Notes under the pieces: generated by a model
The model's database searches: none
The model's input: only the letters and a program-made list of their open reading frames with translations
What the model was told of the DNA's origin: nothing
Shown here: piece after piece, positions 52,338-61,288 of the stretch
Layout: each line of letters opens with the position of its first letter
Position numbering within the stretch: the first letter of the stretch is position 1
Assembly: GCF_025822765.1 (NCBI RefSeq)
Contig: NZ_JACKUK010000027.1
Span: 249,626-313,625, forward strand
Direction of reading: 5' to 3'
Origin: Mycobacterium barrassiae
GTDB lineage: Bacteria > Actinomycetota > Actinomycetes > Mycobacteriales > Mycobacteriaceae
DNA: 64,000 nucleotides
Translations under genes and position numbers: made by a program

Positions 52338-52898
52338 ATGGCAACTGCACCGTATGGGGTTCGTCTGCTGGTAGGTGCGGCGGTGACCGCCATCGAGGAA
52401 ACCCGCAAGATTCCGCAGACCATCCTCACGTACCCGATGACCGTGGCGAGTCAGATCGCCCACCTGGTGATGAAAGTGCAGCAAGACGTCGCCGACCTGG
52501 TGATCAAGGGTGACGAGACCCTCGACTCGCTGTTTCCCCCGAAGGACGAGCAGCCCGAGTGGGCCACCTTCGACGAGGACCTCGAAGACGAGCCCGCGAA
52601 GCCGGCGGTGGACGGCGAACGCCTCACCGAAGGGCGTTTCGCGCTCTTCACCGGCGGCGAACCCGAGGTCGACAAGGCCGCTGCGGCCGAACCGGTCGCG
52701 CGGTCGACCAACAACGTGCCCGAGATCGTCGAAGAGCTCGATTACGAGTCGCTCACCCTGGCGCAGCTGCGTGCCCGGCTGACGTCGTTGCGGGTCGCAG
52801 ATCTACAGGCGCTGCTGGAGTACGAGAACGCCACCAAGGCGCGTGCGCCCTTCCAGACGCTGCTGTCCAACAGGATCACCCGCGCGACCGCGAAGTGA
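52338..52898 (+). CDS. Conserved mycobacterial protein, Rv1109c-like
   Basis: A 186-residue protein with the start at ATG 52338 (GGAG seven bases upstream). The N-terminal 60 residues are amphipathic and helical ([22 protein letters not shown], then a coiled segment to [14 protein letters not shown]); the middle is acidic; the C-terminus has a short SAP-like helix pair ([25 protein letters not shown]). Position between ispH and xseA equals M. tuberculosis Rv1109c, a family I recall being linked to lipid droplets, though I cannot confirm this. It leads the xseAB transcript. Confidence 0.82.
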   Translation: MATAPYGVRLLVGAAVTAIEETRKIPQTILTYPMTVASQIAHLVMKVQQDVADLVIKGDETLDSLFPPKDEQPEWATFDEDLEDEPAKPAVDGERLTEGRFALFTGGEPEVDKAAAAEPVARSTNNVPEIVEELDYESLTLAQLRARLTSLRVADLQALLEYENATKARAPFQTLLSNRITRATAK

Positions 52899-52919
52899 CC
52901 GCCCCGGCGGGTGCGGGAG

Positions 52920-54164
52920 ATGACTGAGGCGGAGCCGGGCAAGTCGCCCGACAATCCCTGGCCGGTGCGCGCGGTGTCGACCCGCGTCGCGAAGTACATC
53001 GACAAGCTCGGCACGGTGTGGGTGGAGGGCCAGATCGCCCAGCTGAATCTGCGACCCACCGTCGCGTTCATCATGCTGCGCGACCCAGCCGCCGACATGT
53101 CACTGTCCGTGATGTGCCCGCGCGACCTCGTCGAGAACGCACCGGTGAAACTCACCGAGGGTGTGCAGGTCATCATGCACGGCAAGCTGCAGTTCCACCC
53201 CGGTCGGGGCACTCTTGCGTTGCGGGTGAACGAGATTCGCGCGGTGGGACTCGGCGAACTGCTCGAGCGCATCGAACGGCTGCGTAAGCTGCTGGAGGCC
53301 GAGGGCCTGTTCGATCCGCGCCTCAAGAGGCCACTGCCCTTCCTGCCGAACACCGTCGGCCTCATCACCGGACGTGCGTCGGCGGCCGAACGTGACGTCG
53401 TCTCCGTCGCGCAGAATCGTTGGCCCGCAGTGCGGTTCGCCATCCGCAACACGGCGGTACAGGGACCCAACACCGTTCCTCAGGTCGTGGAGGCGCTGCG
53501 TGAGCTCGACGCGCACCCGCATGTCGACGTCATCGTCATCGCCCGCGGCGGCGGCGACATCGACGCGCTGCTGCCCTTCTACGACGAGACGCTGTGCCGC
53601 GAGATCGCCAAGTGCACAACACCTGTCGTGAGCGCCATCGGCCACGAACCCGACAATCCGATCTGCGACCTGGTGGCCGACCTGCGCGCGGCCACACCCA
53701 CCGACGCAGCCAAACGCATCGTCCCCGACGCGGCTGCCGAACAGGCGACGATCCGGGATCTGTGCCGACGCGGCGGCCGTGCGCTGCGGAACTGGGTGCA
53801 CCGCGAACAGCATCACCTCGACCAATTGCGCAATCGGCCAGTTCTCGCCTCGCCGCTGGCCGCCCTCACCGCCCGGTCCGAGGAGATACAGCGTGCCCGC
53901 GCCGCCGCGCGGCGCGACATCAATCGCCTGGTGGCCGCAGAGGCCGACCGCGTCGGGCATCTGTCGGCCCGGCTGGCCACCCTGGGACCGGCGGCCACCC
54001 TGGCGCGCGGCTATGCGGTCGTGCAGACGCTGCCAGACGCCTCCAGCACTGGGAGGGTGCTGCGGACCACTGCGGATGCACCCAAGGGTGCGCGGCTGCG
54101 GATTCGGGTGGCCGACGGTGCGGTCACGGCTGTCAGCGACGGTCCAGAAGGGACATCCAAATGA
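52920..54164 (+). CDS. xseA: Exodeoxyribonuclease VII large subunit
   Basis: A 414-residue XseA. An N-terminal OB-fold ([23 protein letters not shown]) precedes the nuclease domain with [38 protein letters not shown] and [26 protein letters not shown], the conserved catalytic stretch. The ATG at 52920 has a purine-rich GCGGGAGA upstream. XseA and XseB make the processive single-strand exonuclease that removes ssDNA ends. Its stop overlaps the xseB start as ATGA. Confidence 0.96.
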   Translation: MTEAEPGKSPDNPWPVRAVSTRVAKYIDKLGTVWVEGQIAQLNLRPTVAFIMLRDPAADMSLSVMCPRDLVENAPVKLTEGVQVIMHGKLQFHPGRGTLALRVNEIRAVGLGELLERIERLRKLLEAEGLFDPRLKRPLPFLPNTVGLITGRASAAERDVVSVAQNRWPAVRFAIRNTAVQGPNTVPQVVEALRELDAHPHVDVIVIARGGGDIDALLPFYDETLCREIAKCTTPVVSAIGHEPDNPICDLVADLRAATPTDAAKRIVPDAAAEQATIRDLCRRGGRALRNWVHREQHHLDQLRNRPVLASPLAALTARSEEIQRARAAARRDINRLVAAEADRVGHLSARLATLGPAATLARGYAVVQTLPDASSTGRVLRTTADAPKGARLRIRVADGAVTAVSDGPEGTSK

Positions 54165-54373
54165 AGCCCATTAGTGAGCTGGGGTACGAGGAAGCACGCG
54201 ATGAGCTCGTTGCGGTGGTGCAGCAGTTGGAGCAGGGCGGACTCGATCTCGATGCATCGCTGAAATTGTGGGAACGCGGCGAAGAACTGGCCAAACGCTG
54301 CGAGGAGCATTTAGCTGGTGCCCGCAAGCGAGTCGAGGATGTATTGGCCGCCAGGGAGCCGGAAGAAAGTTGA
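54161..54373 (+). CDS. xseB: Exodeoxyribonuclease VII small subunit
   Basis: A 70-residue XseB, the usual size. The pattern [42 protein letters not shown] is the two-helix family fold. Coupled to xseA by a four-base overlap. Several small subunits decorate one large subunit in the enzyme. Confidence 0.96.
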   Translation: MKPISELGYEEARDELVAVVQQLEQGGLDLDASLKLWERGEELAKRCEEHLAGARKRVEDVLAAREPEES

Positions 54374-54382
54374 CATGGGAAG

Positions 54383-54402
54383 GACCCCCGCCGCGAGGGG
54401 TC
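54383..54402 (+). terminator. Short GC-rich hairpin after xseB
   Basis: GACCCC (54383-54388) and GGGGTC (54397-54402) pair around an 8-base loop, nine bases after the xseB stop. No U-tract follows, so it may terminate weakly or act as an mRNA 3' stabiliser. The KstR-like box begins six bases further on. Confidence 0.45.
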
Positions 54403-54407
54403 GAAAC

Positions 54408-54421
54408 TGTAACACGTTTCA
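54408..54421. promoter_or_regulatory. KstR-like operator upstream of 3-beta-HSD
   Basis: TGTAACACGTTTCA fits TNNAACNNGTTNNA, and the outer bases extend the symmetry (ACTG...CAGT). It ends 15 bases before the ATG of the 3-beta-hydroxysteroid dehydrogenase, so a repressor here would block that promoter. KstR control of a sterol enzyme is the natural reading. Confidence 0.65.
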
Positions 54422-54436
54422 GTTAGGCTGCCCGGC

Positions 54437-55549
54437 ATGGGTGATTCAACGTTGACCACCGACCTCGGCCGCGTGCTCGTCACGGGCGGCTCCGGATTCG
54501 TCGGCGCCAACCTGGTGACCGAACTGCTCGAACGAGGTCACGAGGTCCGCTCGTTCGATCGCGCCCCCTCGCCGCTGCCTGCGCATCCGCGTCTCGACGT
54601 CCTCGAGGGCGACATCTGCGATCCCGAGACCGTGGCCGCAGCAGTCGCCGGCGTCGACACCGTCTTTCACACCGCTGCGATCATCGACCTAATGGGCGGC
54701 GCATCGGTCACCGAGGAATACCGGCAGCGCAGCTTCTCGGTGAATGTCACCGGCACCGAGAACCTGGTGCGAGCCGCGCAGGCCGCCGGTGCGAAACGAT
54801 TCGTCTACACCGCGTCCAACAGTGTGGTCATGGGCGGGAAGAAGATCTCCGGCGGCGACGAAACCCTGCCCTACACAGAGCGATTCAACGACCTCTACAC
54901 CGAGACGAAGGTGGTCGCGGAGAAGTTCGTGCTGTCCCAGAACGGCGTCGACGGGTTGCTCACTTGCTCGATCCGGCCGAGCGGCATCTGGGGTCGCGGC
55001 GATCAGACCATGTTCCGCAAGGTGTTCGAGAGCGTGCTGGCGGGACACGTCAAGGTGCTGGTCGGCAGTAAGAACGTCAAACTCGATAACTCCTACGTAC
55101 ACAACCTGATTCACGGATTCATCCTCGCCGCCCAGCATCTGGTGCCCGGCGGGGCCGCGCCCGGTCAGGCGTACTTCATCAATGACGGCGAGCCGATCAA
55201 CATGTTCGAGTTCTCGCGGCCGGTGGTGGAGGCCTGCGGTCAGCGCTATCCGAAGGTCCGGGTGCCCGGCCGGCTGGTGTGGTTCGCGATGACGGTGTGG
55301 CAGTGGCTGCACTTCCGCTTCGGGATACCCAAGCCGATGGTCGAGCCCCTCGGGGTGGAGCGGCTGTACCTCGACAACTACTTCTCCATCGCCAAGGCGC
55401 AGCGCGAACTCGGATACCAGCCGCTGTTCACCACCGAGCAGGCGATGAAAGACTGCCTGCCCTACTACGTCGAACTGTTCGACAAGATGCAGAACGAGGC
55501 CAAGGGCCCGGCGATCAGCGTCGCCGCAACCGCGCCCCCGGAGGGCTGA
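54437..55549 (+). CDS. 3-beta-hydroxysteroid dehydrogenase/isomerase
   Basis: A 370-residue extended SDR. The NAD motif is VTGGSGFVGANL (about 15-26), and the catalytic Ser-Tyr-Lys are in TASNSVV and YTETKVVAE. Later segments (SIRPSGIWGRGDQTMF, NVKLDNSYVHNLIHGFILA) are typical of 3-beta-HSD. It matches M. tuberculosis Rv1106c, which oxidises cholesterol to cholest-4-en-3-one, by sequence pattern and by position next to xseB. The KstR-like box just upstream supports a sterol role. The C-terminal hydrophobic patch may give membrane contact. Confidence 0.92.
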   Translation: MGDSTLTTDLGRVLVTGGSGFVGANLVTELLERGHEVRSFDRAPSPLPAHPRLDVLEGDICDPETVAAAVAGVDTVFHTAAIIDLMGGASVTEEYRQRSFSVNVTGTENLVRAAQAAGAKRFVYTASNSVVMGGKKISGGDETLPYTERFNDLYTETKVVAEKFVLSQNGVDGLLTCSIRPSGIWGRGDQTMFRKVFESVLAGHVKVLVGSKNVKLDNSYVHNLIHGFILAAQHLVPGGAAPGQAYFINDGEPINMFEFSRPVVEACGQRYPKVRVPGRLVWFAMTVWQWLHFRFGIPKPMVEPLGVERLYLDNYFSIAKAQRELGYQPLFTTEQAMKDCLPYYVELFDKMQNEAKGPAISVAATAPPEG

Positions 55550-55667
55550 CGCCTCCACGGGTCGCAGCGGTGCTGAGATTCGGTGCAACCCCCTTCGAAA
55601 CTGTGCGTGATGCGCCTAGCCTTGCCCTGAGGAGCGAGTTCGACGTCGAACGGGGCGAGGTGTCGTC

Positions 55668-57209
55668 ATGCCTGACGGGAAACCGAACATTCTGGTCATC
55701 TGGGGCGACGACATCGGGATCTCCAACCTCAGCTGCTACAGCGACGGCCTGATGGGGTACCGCACTCCCAACATCGACCGCATCGCCGCCGAGGGCATGC
55801 GCTTCACCGACTCCTACGGCGAACAAAGCTGTACTGCGGGTCGTGCGGCTTTCATCAGCGGGCAAAGCGTCTACCGCACCGGGATGAGCAAGGTCGGCAT
55901 CCCGGGGGTGGACATCGGCTGGGCCGCCGAGGACCCCACCATCGCCGAACTGCTCAAGCCACTCGGCTACGCGACGGGTCAGTTCGGCAAGAACCACTTC
56001 GGCGATCTGAACAAGTACCTACCGACGGTGCACGGCTTCGACGAGTTCTTCGGCAACCTGTATCACCTCAACGCCGAGGAGGAGCCCGAGCAGTTCGACT
56101 ACCCGCACAAGGACCAATTCCCACGCCTTTACGAAGCGGTGCTTCCACGCGGCGTGCTCAAATGCAGGGCGATCGACGAGGTGTCGACCGAACCCGACGA
56201 CCCGAAGTTCGGTCCGGTCGGGAAACAGGTCATCGAGGACACCGGACCACTCACCGCCAAACGCATGGAGACCATCGACGACGACATCGCCGACGCGACG
56301 GTGGACTACATCAAGCGGCAACACACCGCGGGCAATCCGTTCTTCGTCTGGTGCAACTTCACCCACATGCACCTGTACACACACGTCAAGCCGGAGAGTC
56401 GCGGGCAGGCCGGTCTATGGCAGTCCGAGTATCACGACGCGATGATCGATCACGACAAGAATGTGGGGACCGTCCTCGACGCGCTCGACGAGCTCGGCGT
56501 TGCCGACGACACCATCGTCATCTACTCCACCGACAACGGCCCACACCGTAACTCGTGGCCGGATGCGGGCACCACACCGTTCCGCAGCGAGAAGAACACC
56601 AACTGGGAAGGCGCATACCGGGTTCCCGAATTGATCCGCTGGCCCGGAAAGATCAAGGCGGGCACGGTGTCCAACGACATCATCCAGCACCATGACTGGC
56701 TGCCCACTCTGCTCGCGGCGGCGGGCGATCCCGACGTCATGGACAAGCTGAAGAAGGGTTACCGGATCGGCGATGTCGAGTACAAGGTTCACATCGACGG
56801 GTTCAACCTGTTGCCCTATCTGCTCGGCGAGGTGGAACACAGCCCGCGCCGTGGGTTCTTCTATTTCAACGACGATGCCCAACTGGTCGCGATGCGGTTC
56901 GAGAACTGGAAGATCGTCTTCGCCGAGCAGCGGTGCCAGGGCACGTTACGGACATGGGCGGAGCCGTTCATACCGCTGCGGGTGCCGAAGCTGTTCAACC
57001 TGCGCACCGATCCGTTCGAGTACGCAGACATCACGTCCAACACGTACTACGAGTGGTTCCTGCGCCACGACTACTTCGCCTTCTACGCGACGGCCATGGC
57101 ATCCATGTTCCTCGACACGTTCAGAGAGTTCCCGCCGCGACATCCGCCGGCCAGCTTCAGCATCGATCAGATCGTCAAGAAGCTCGAAGAATTCCTCGCG
57201 GGAGACTAG
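55668..57209 (+). CDS. Sulfatase family hydrolase (arylsulfatase)
   Basis: A 513-residue sulfatase. Metal ligands are in LVIWGDDIGISNLSCY, and the maturation motif is SCTAGRAAFISG, so the modified cysteine is about Cys55. The usual C-x-P-x-R or C-x-S-x-R is here C-T-A-G-R, with Ala at the third position. Later active-site segments are GQFGKNHFGD and VIYSTDNGPH. No signal peptide is seen, so it acts in the cytoplasm or uses another route. It is the first gene of an operon ending with its own activating enzyme (FGE). The substrate ester is unknown. Confidence 0.9.
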   Translation: MPDGKPNILVIWGDDIGISNLSCYSDGLMGYRTPNIDRIAAEGMRFTDSYGEQSCTAGRAAFISGQSVYRTGMSKVGIPGVDIGWAAEDPTIAELLKPLGYATGQFGKNHFGDLNKYLPTVHGFDEFFGNLYHLNAEEEPEQFDYPHKDQFPRLYEAVLPRGVLKCRAIDEVSTEPDDPKFGPVGKQVIEDTGPLTAKRMETIDDDIADATVDYIKRQHTAGNPFFVWCNFTHMHLYTHVKPESRGQAGLWQSEYHDAMIDHDKNVGTVLDALDELGVADDTIVIYSTDNGPHRNSWPDAGTTPFRSEKNTNWEGAYRVPELIRWPGKIKAGTVSNDIIQHHDWLPTLLAAAGDPDVMDKLKKGYRIGDVEYKVHIDGFNLLPYLLGEVEHSPRRGFFYFNDDAQLVAMRFENWKIVFAEQRCQGTLRTWAEPFIPLRVPKLFNLRTDPFEYADITSNTYYEWFLRHDYFAFYATAMASMFLDTFREFPPRHPPASFSIDQIVKKLEEFLAGD

Positions 57210-58129
57210 TGCTCGAGTCGTGGATCGACGGTCCCACAAAGTCCGCGATCGTCGATTTCGTGGGACGGGTCACCTCCGAAGGGCCGGATTACGTCGCTCC
57301 GGAAGCGCGGGTTGCTGTGTTCGACAACGACGGCACGCTGTGGTGTGAGAAACCGATGTACATCCAGCTGGATTTCATCGTGCGCAGACTGGCGGAGAAA
57401 GCCTCGGCCGACGGATCCTTGGCCGCACAACAGCCGTACCAGGCGGCGGTCGCAGGCGACTTGCAGTGGTTCGGCGGTGCGATCACCAAGCACTACCAGG
57501 GCGACGACTCGGATCTGAATGTTCTTGCGCAGGCGGTGATGTCGCTGCACGAGTCGATGAGCGTCGAAGACCACGCGGCGCGGGTGGCGGCCTTCTTCGC
57601 CGAGGCGAAACACCCCACGTTGGGCCGGCCGTACACCGAGTGCATTTACGCGCCCATGGTTGAGTTGTTGCGGTATCTCGAGGATCACGGCTTCATCTGC
57701 TACATCGTCTCCGGTGGCGGACGCGATTTCATGCGGCCGATCACCGCAGCGATCTACGGCATCCCGCCCGAGCGCGTCGTGGGAAGCGCTCAGGGTCTGA
57801 AATTCGATGGAGCCGAGGGGCACGGCGACCTGGTGATCCAGCCGGCGCTGGACATCTTCGACGACGGTCCCGAGAAGCCGGTGCGCATCTGGAGCCGAAT
57901 CGGCAGGCGTCCGATCCTGTCGGCGGGCAATTCCAACGGTGATGACGAGATGCTGCAGTATTCCGGACGGCCGGGGGCCGCGGCCCTGCGCTTGTTGGTG
58001 CTGCACGACGATGCCGAACGCGAATTCGACTACACCGCAGGCGCGGAACGGGCGCTCGAGCACGCGGCGCAGTACGGCTGGACCGTCGTGAGCATGAAGA
58101 ACGACTGGGCGACCGTCTTCGGTGACTGA
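57209..58129 (+). CDS. HAD superfamily phosphatase-like hydrolase
   Basis: A 306-residue HAD hydrolase. The nucleophile motif I is VAVFDNDGTLWCEKP (DNDGT), motif II is YIVSGGGRDFM, and motif IV-like acidic residues are in LSAGNSNGDDEML. The GTG at 57209 shares one base with the sulfatase TAG stop, so the two genes are tightly coupled. It might dephosphorylate a product of the sulfatase pathway; this is inference from position. Confidence 0.88.
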   Translation: MLESWIDGPTKSAIVDFVGRVTSEGPDYVAPEARVAVFDNDGTLWCEKPMYIQLDFIVRRLAEKASADGSLAAQQPYQAAVAGDLQWFGGAITKHYQGDDSDLNVLAQAVMSLHESMSVEDHAARVAAFFAEAKHPTLGRPYTECIYAPMVELLRYLEDHGFICYIVSGGGRDFMRPITAAIYGIPPERVVGSAQGLKFDGAEGHGDLVIQPALDIFDDGPEKPVRIWSRIGRRPILSAGNSNGDDEMLQYSGRPGAAALRLLVLHDDAEREFDYTAGAERALEHAAQYGWTVVSMKNDWATVFGD

Positions 58130-58157
58130 TGTGTTTCGAGGTTGCGAAACTGCGGGC

Positions 58158-58187
58158 AGATCGCATTTTTCGACCAAATCGCGATCT
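58158..58187. promoter_or_regulatory. Imperfect palindrome before the FGE gene
   Basis: Arms AGATCGCATTT (58158-58168) and AAATCGCGATCT (58176-58187) pair with a one-base bulge around a seven-base loop, in the 90-base gap between the HAD gene and the FGE gene. It could be an attenuator, a processing site or an operator for an internal promoter. Confidence 0.4.
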
Positions 58188-58219
58188 CACCACAGTCTCG
58201 GCGTGGGTTGAGGCGTGCC

Positions 58220-59101
58220 ATGACCACGGATGACCTCGTGTGGATTCCAGGGCAGACCGCTGTCCTGGGCTCCGATCGGCATTACCCCGAGGAGGCGCCG
58301 GCACGGCCCACCGGTGTCGACGGATTCTGGATGATGTCCAAAGCCGTCATCAACTCTCAGTTCGCCGAATTCGTCGATGCCACTGGCTATCTCACTGTCG
58401 CCGAGCGCCCCTTGGATCCCGTCGACTACCCGGACGCCCCACCGGCGAACCTGAAGCCGGGGTCGATGGTGTTCACCCGTACCCAAGGGCCGGTGGATCT
58501 TCGACACCTCAATTCGTGGTGGACGTGGACGCCGGGAGCGTCGTGGCGCCATCCCGTCGGCCCGCTGTCGTCGATCGACAAACGCGCCGAGCACCCCGTC
58601 GTGCACGTGGCATACGAAGACGCCGAAGCCTATTCGGAGTGGGCCTGCATGTCGTTGCCCACCGAAGCCGAATGGGAGACCGCGGCCAGGGGCGGACTCG
58701 ACCACACGGAATACACCTGGGGCGACGAACCGGAAGACTCGGACCAACCCCTTGCCAACTACTGGCACGGCGACTTTCCGTGGCGGCCGGACAAGGGGTA
58801 CGGGCGCACCACCGCGGTTGGCAGCTTCCCGCCCAACGGCTATGGCCTGTATGACATGGCAGGCAACGTCTGGGAGTGGACCACAGACTGGTACGGCCCG
58901 ACCCGTGACAGCCAACCCTGTTGTGCCTCAGAAAGTTACGATCCGCGGCAGCCGCAGTTCCAAGTACCGCGCAAGGTGGTCAAGGGCGGCTCGTTCCTGT
59001 GCGCGGACGTCTACTGCCTGCGCTACCGTCCGGCCGCGCGTCGGCCGCAGTCGGTCGACACGGGCATGAGCCACATCGGATTTCGCTGCGTCAAGCGCTG
59101 A
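58220..59101 (+). CDS. Formylglycine-generating enzyme (sulfatase-modifying factor)
   Basis: A 293-residue FGE, copper-dependent oxidase that turns the sulfatase cysteine into formylglycine. Strong similarity to M. tuberculosis Rv0712 is visible: NSQFAEFVDATGYLTVAERPLDP, GYGLYDMAGNVWEWTTDW, and the copper-site pair in FLCADVYCLRYRPAAR. The ATG at 58220 is used; the open frame reaches 58142, but the extension is through the palindrome and is not FGE-like. Its sulfatase substrate is two genes upstream. Confidence 0.94.
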   Translation: MTTDDLVWIPGQTAVLGSDRHYPEEAPARPTGVDGFWMMSKAVINSQFAEFVDATGYLTVAERPLDPVDYPDAPPANLKPGSMVFTRTQGPVDLRHLNSWWTWTPGASWRHPVGPLSSIDKRAEHPVVHVAYEDAEAYSEWACMSLPTEAEWETAARGGLDHTEYTWGDEPEDSDQPLANYWHGDFPWRPDKGYGRTTAVGSFPPNGYGLYDMAGNVWEWTTDWYGPTRDSQPCCASESYDPRQPQFQVPRKVVKGGSFLCADVYCLRYRPAARRPQSVDTGMSHIGFRCVKR

Positions 59102-59112
59102 TCGACATTCGG

Positions 59113-59577
59113 TCAGCCGCTTTCGGCGACCTTCTTGATCGCGGCGAGCGTGGCGGGGATGCCGCTCTCCGCCTGGGCGCGCCGGTGTTCGATCTGCGCC
59201 TCCGCGTGCTCGCCCCACCGTTCGTGGAAGCCGACGATCCCTTTCGGAAGGAACTCCCAGTGCTCGGTCAGGCGAGTGCCGTCACCCTCGGGTTCGAGGG
59301 TGTAGCCCCAGCGCACCCAGCCGTTGTTGACTTCCCAGGCGAACTCGCGGCCGGGGTCGGCGGCGACGACCTGGCTGCGGGTCTCCCAGGTGCGCTCGGG
59401 GAGCTCGTTGCGGCCGGTGAACCAGGCACCGACCTCAGGGCCCTGGCCCTCGTCCCACCAGCATCCCTTGCAGACGGGGCTCCACTCCCCCGTCCTGGTC
59501 ACGTCCGACACCAGCGCGTACAGCTCTTGCGGCCGCACCGCCACGTAGATCGACTCCGACATCTTCAATTCAGCCAC
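59113..59577 (-). CDS. SRPBCC family protein (polyketide cyclase/START-like)
   Basis: A 154-residue START-like helix-grip protein (VAVRPQELYALVSDVTRTGEWSPVCKG, then RLTEHWEFLPKG). Such small proteins bind lipids, sterols or polyketides. It starts with GTG at 59577 (an ATG at 59562 is the alternative) and is divergent from a pair of SDR genes, sharing with them a KstR-like box, so a steroid-linked role is plausible but unproven. It is convergent with the FGE gene. Confidence 0.85.
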   Translation of the reverse strand: MAELKMSESIYVAVRPQELYALVSDVTRTGEWSPVCKGCWWDEGQGPEVGAWFTGRNELPERTWETRSQVVAADPGREFAWEVNNGWVRWGYTLEPEGDGTRLTEHWEFLPKGIVGFHERWGEHAEAQIEHRRAQAESGIPATLAAIKKVAESG

Positions 59578-59603
59578 GAACCGAGTGTGCCAAAGCGCTA
59601 GGT

Positions 59604-59617
59604 TGGAACACGTTCCA
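59604..59617. promoter_or_regulatory. KstR-like operator between SRPBCC and SDR genes
   Basis: TGGAACACGTTCCA is a near-perfect palindrome that fits TNNAACNNGTTNNA. It is centred in the 62-base gap between the divergent SRPBCC gene (start 59577) and SDR gene (start 59640), so one site could control both. Confidence 0.72.
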
Positions 59618-59639
59618 CATCCGTCGAAAGGGCAACTGG

Positions 59640-60422
59640 ATGAGCAACGGTAGTGAGCGGGCGGCCAGGAAAGCGGTTGTCATCGGCGGGGCGTCCGGTA
59701 TTGGCTGGGCGACGGCGCAGGCGCTGGCCGGTGACGGCTGCACCGTGACGATCGCCGACCTCAATGGCGACGGCGCCCGTGATCGGGCCACCGAACTCGG
59801 CGCGCCGCACTCCGCCGCGCAGGTCGACGTCACCGACGAGGCCTCGGTGGAGCGGCTGTTCGTTGAGATCGGCCCGCTGGACGTCGTGGTGAACTGTGCG
59901 GGCTTTGGCAGCCTCGGCCTGATCACCGATTTGTCCGTCGACGAGTTCCGCAGCGTCGTCGACGTCTGCCTGAACGGGTCGTTCATCGTGGCCAAGTACG
60001 CCGGACAGCAGCTGCGCGAAGGCGGCTCGCTGGTGTCCATCAGTTCCCTGAACGGACGCCAACCAGCCGTCGGGATGAGCGCGTATTGCGCCGCCAAGGC
60101 CGGCCTCTCGATGCTGACCCAGGTCGCGGCGCTCGAATGGGGCCCGCGCGGTATCCGGGTCAACGCGGTGGCGCCCGGTTTCGTGGACACACCGCTGACG
60201 GCGGGGTCGTCGCTCATACCCGGCCTCGTGGAGGACTACGTCGAGAACACCGCGATCGGGCGCGCGGGCAAGCCGGAGGAGATCGCCGACGCGGTGGTGT
60301 TCCTCAGCTCGCCGAAGAACTCATGGTTGACCGGCGAGGTCCTCGACCTCAACGGCGGCGCACACCTGAAGAAGTATCCGGACGTGTTGGGTCATGTCAT
60401 GAAATTGGCTGAAGCGCAGTGA
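59640..60422 (+). CDS. SDR family oxidoreductase (first of two)
   Basis: A 260-residue classical short-chain dehydrogenase. The NAD(P) motif is VIGGASGIGWATA, the Asn of NCAGFGSLG is present, and the catalytic SISSLNG...YCAAK set is complete. The Asp in IADLNGD suggests NAD(H). A KstR-like box lies 23 bases upstream of the ATG, so sterol or steroid-side-chain hydroxyl oxidation is possible. The next SDR follows after 28 bases. Confidence 0.88.
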   Translation: MSNGSERAARKAVVIGGASGIGWATAQALAGDGCTVTIADLNGDGARDRATELGAPHSAAQVDVTDEASVERLFVEIGPLDVVVNCAGFGSLGLITDLSVDEFRSVVDVCLNGSFIVAKYAGQQLREGGSLVSISSLNGRQPAVGMSAYCAAKAGLSMLTQVAALEWGPRGIRVNAVAPGFVDTPLTAGSSLIPGLVEDYVENTAIGRAGKPEEIADAVVFLSSPKNSWLTGEVLDLNGGAHLKKYPDVLGHVMKLAEAQ

Positions 60423-60450
60423 TGAGCGCTCGCGCGAAGAACAGACAGCT

Positions 60451-61278
60451 ATGAGTTTCGCGGGCAAGCAGGCGATCGTCACGGGCGCCGGCTCGGGTAT
60501 CGGCGCCGCGCTGTGCCGGGCACTGGTCGCGGCAGGCGCCGAGGTGGTGTGCACCGATATCGACGGTGCGGCCGCCGAGAAGACCGCCGCGCCCCTTGGC
60601 GACAAGGCGCGGGCGGCGCGTCTCGACGTCACCGACGCCGCGGCTTTGCAAGCTGCGGTCGATGAGGTGGTCGACCGGGCCGGCAGGCTCGACCTGATGT
60701 TCAACAACGCGGGAATCTGTTGGGGCGGCGACACCGAACTGCTGACGCTGGACCAGTGGAACGCGATCATCGACATCAACATCCGCGGTGTCGTGCACGG
60801 CGTCGCGGCGGCCTACCCGGTGATGCTGCGCCAGGGCCACGGCCAGATCGTCAACACCGCATCCATGGCGGGCCTCACCGCAGCCGGCCAGATCACCAGC
60901 TACGTCACGACCAAGCACGCGGTGGTCGGCATGTCGCTGGCGCTGCGATCGGAAGCCGTGCCCCGCGGTGTCGGCGTGCTGGTCGTGTGTCCGGCCGCGG
61001 TCGAGACACCGATCCTCGACAAGGGGGCGATCGGCGGGTTCGTCGGTCGCGACTACTTCCTGCAGGCCCAGGGCGGAAAGCCGTATGACGCCGACCAGCT
61101 CGCCAACGATGTGCTGCGCGCGATCGAGAAGAAGAAGGCGATCCTGGTGAAACCGCGCATCGCGCGCGCTCAGTGGCTCTTCGCACGGCTGGCGCCGGGA
61201 TTGATGAACCGGCTGTCGATGCGGTTCATCGAGGGGCAACGCGCCAAACAGGTCGAGACACGGTCCAAAGTCCGCTAG
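60451..61278 (+). CDS. SDR family oxidoreductase (second of two)
   Basis: A 275-residue short-chain dehydrogenase. The NAD(P) motif is VTGAGSGIGAALC, an Asp in CTDIDG suggests NAD(H), the NNAG motif is present, and the catalytic residues lie in NTASMAGLT and SYVTTKHAVVG. A C-terminal extension (KPRIARAQWLFARLAPGLM) is basic and may touch the membrane. It is in one transcript with the first SDR. Confidence 0.88.
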   Translation: MSFAGKQAIVTGAGSGIGAALCRALVAAGAEVVCTDIDGAAAEKTAAPLGDKARAARLDVTDAAALQAAVDEVVDRAGRLDLMFNNAGICWGGDTELLTLDQWNAIIDINIRGVVHGVAAAYPVMLRQGHGQIVNTASMAGLTAAGQITSYVTTKHAVVGMSLALRSEAVPRGVGVLVVCPAAVETPILDKGAIGGFVGRDYFLQAQGGKPYDADQLANDVLRAIEKKKAILVKPRIARAQWLFARLAPGLMNRLSMRFIEGQRAKQVETRSKVR

Positions 61279-61288
61279 AAATAGCGCG

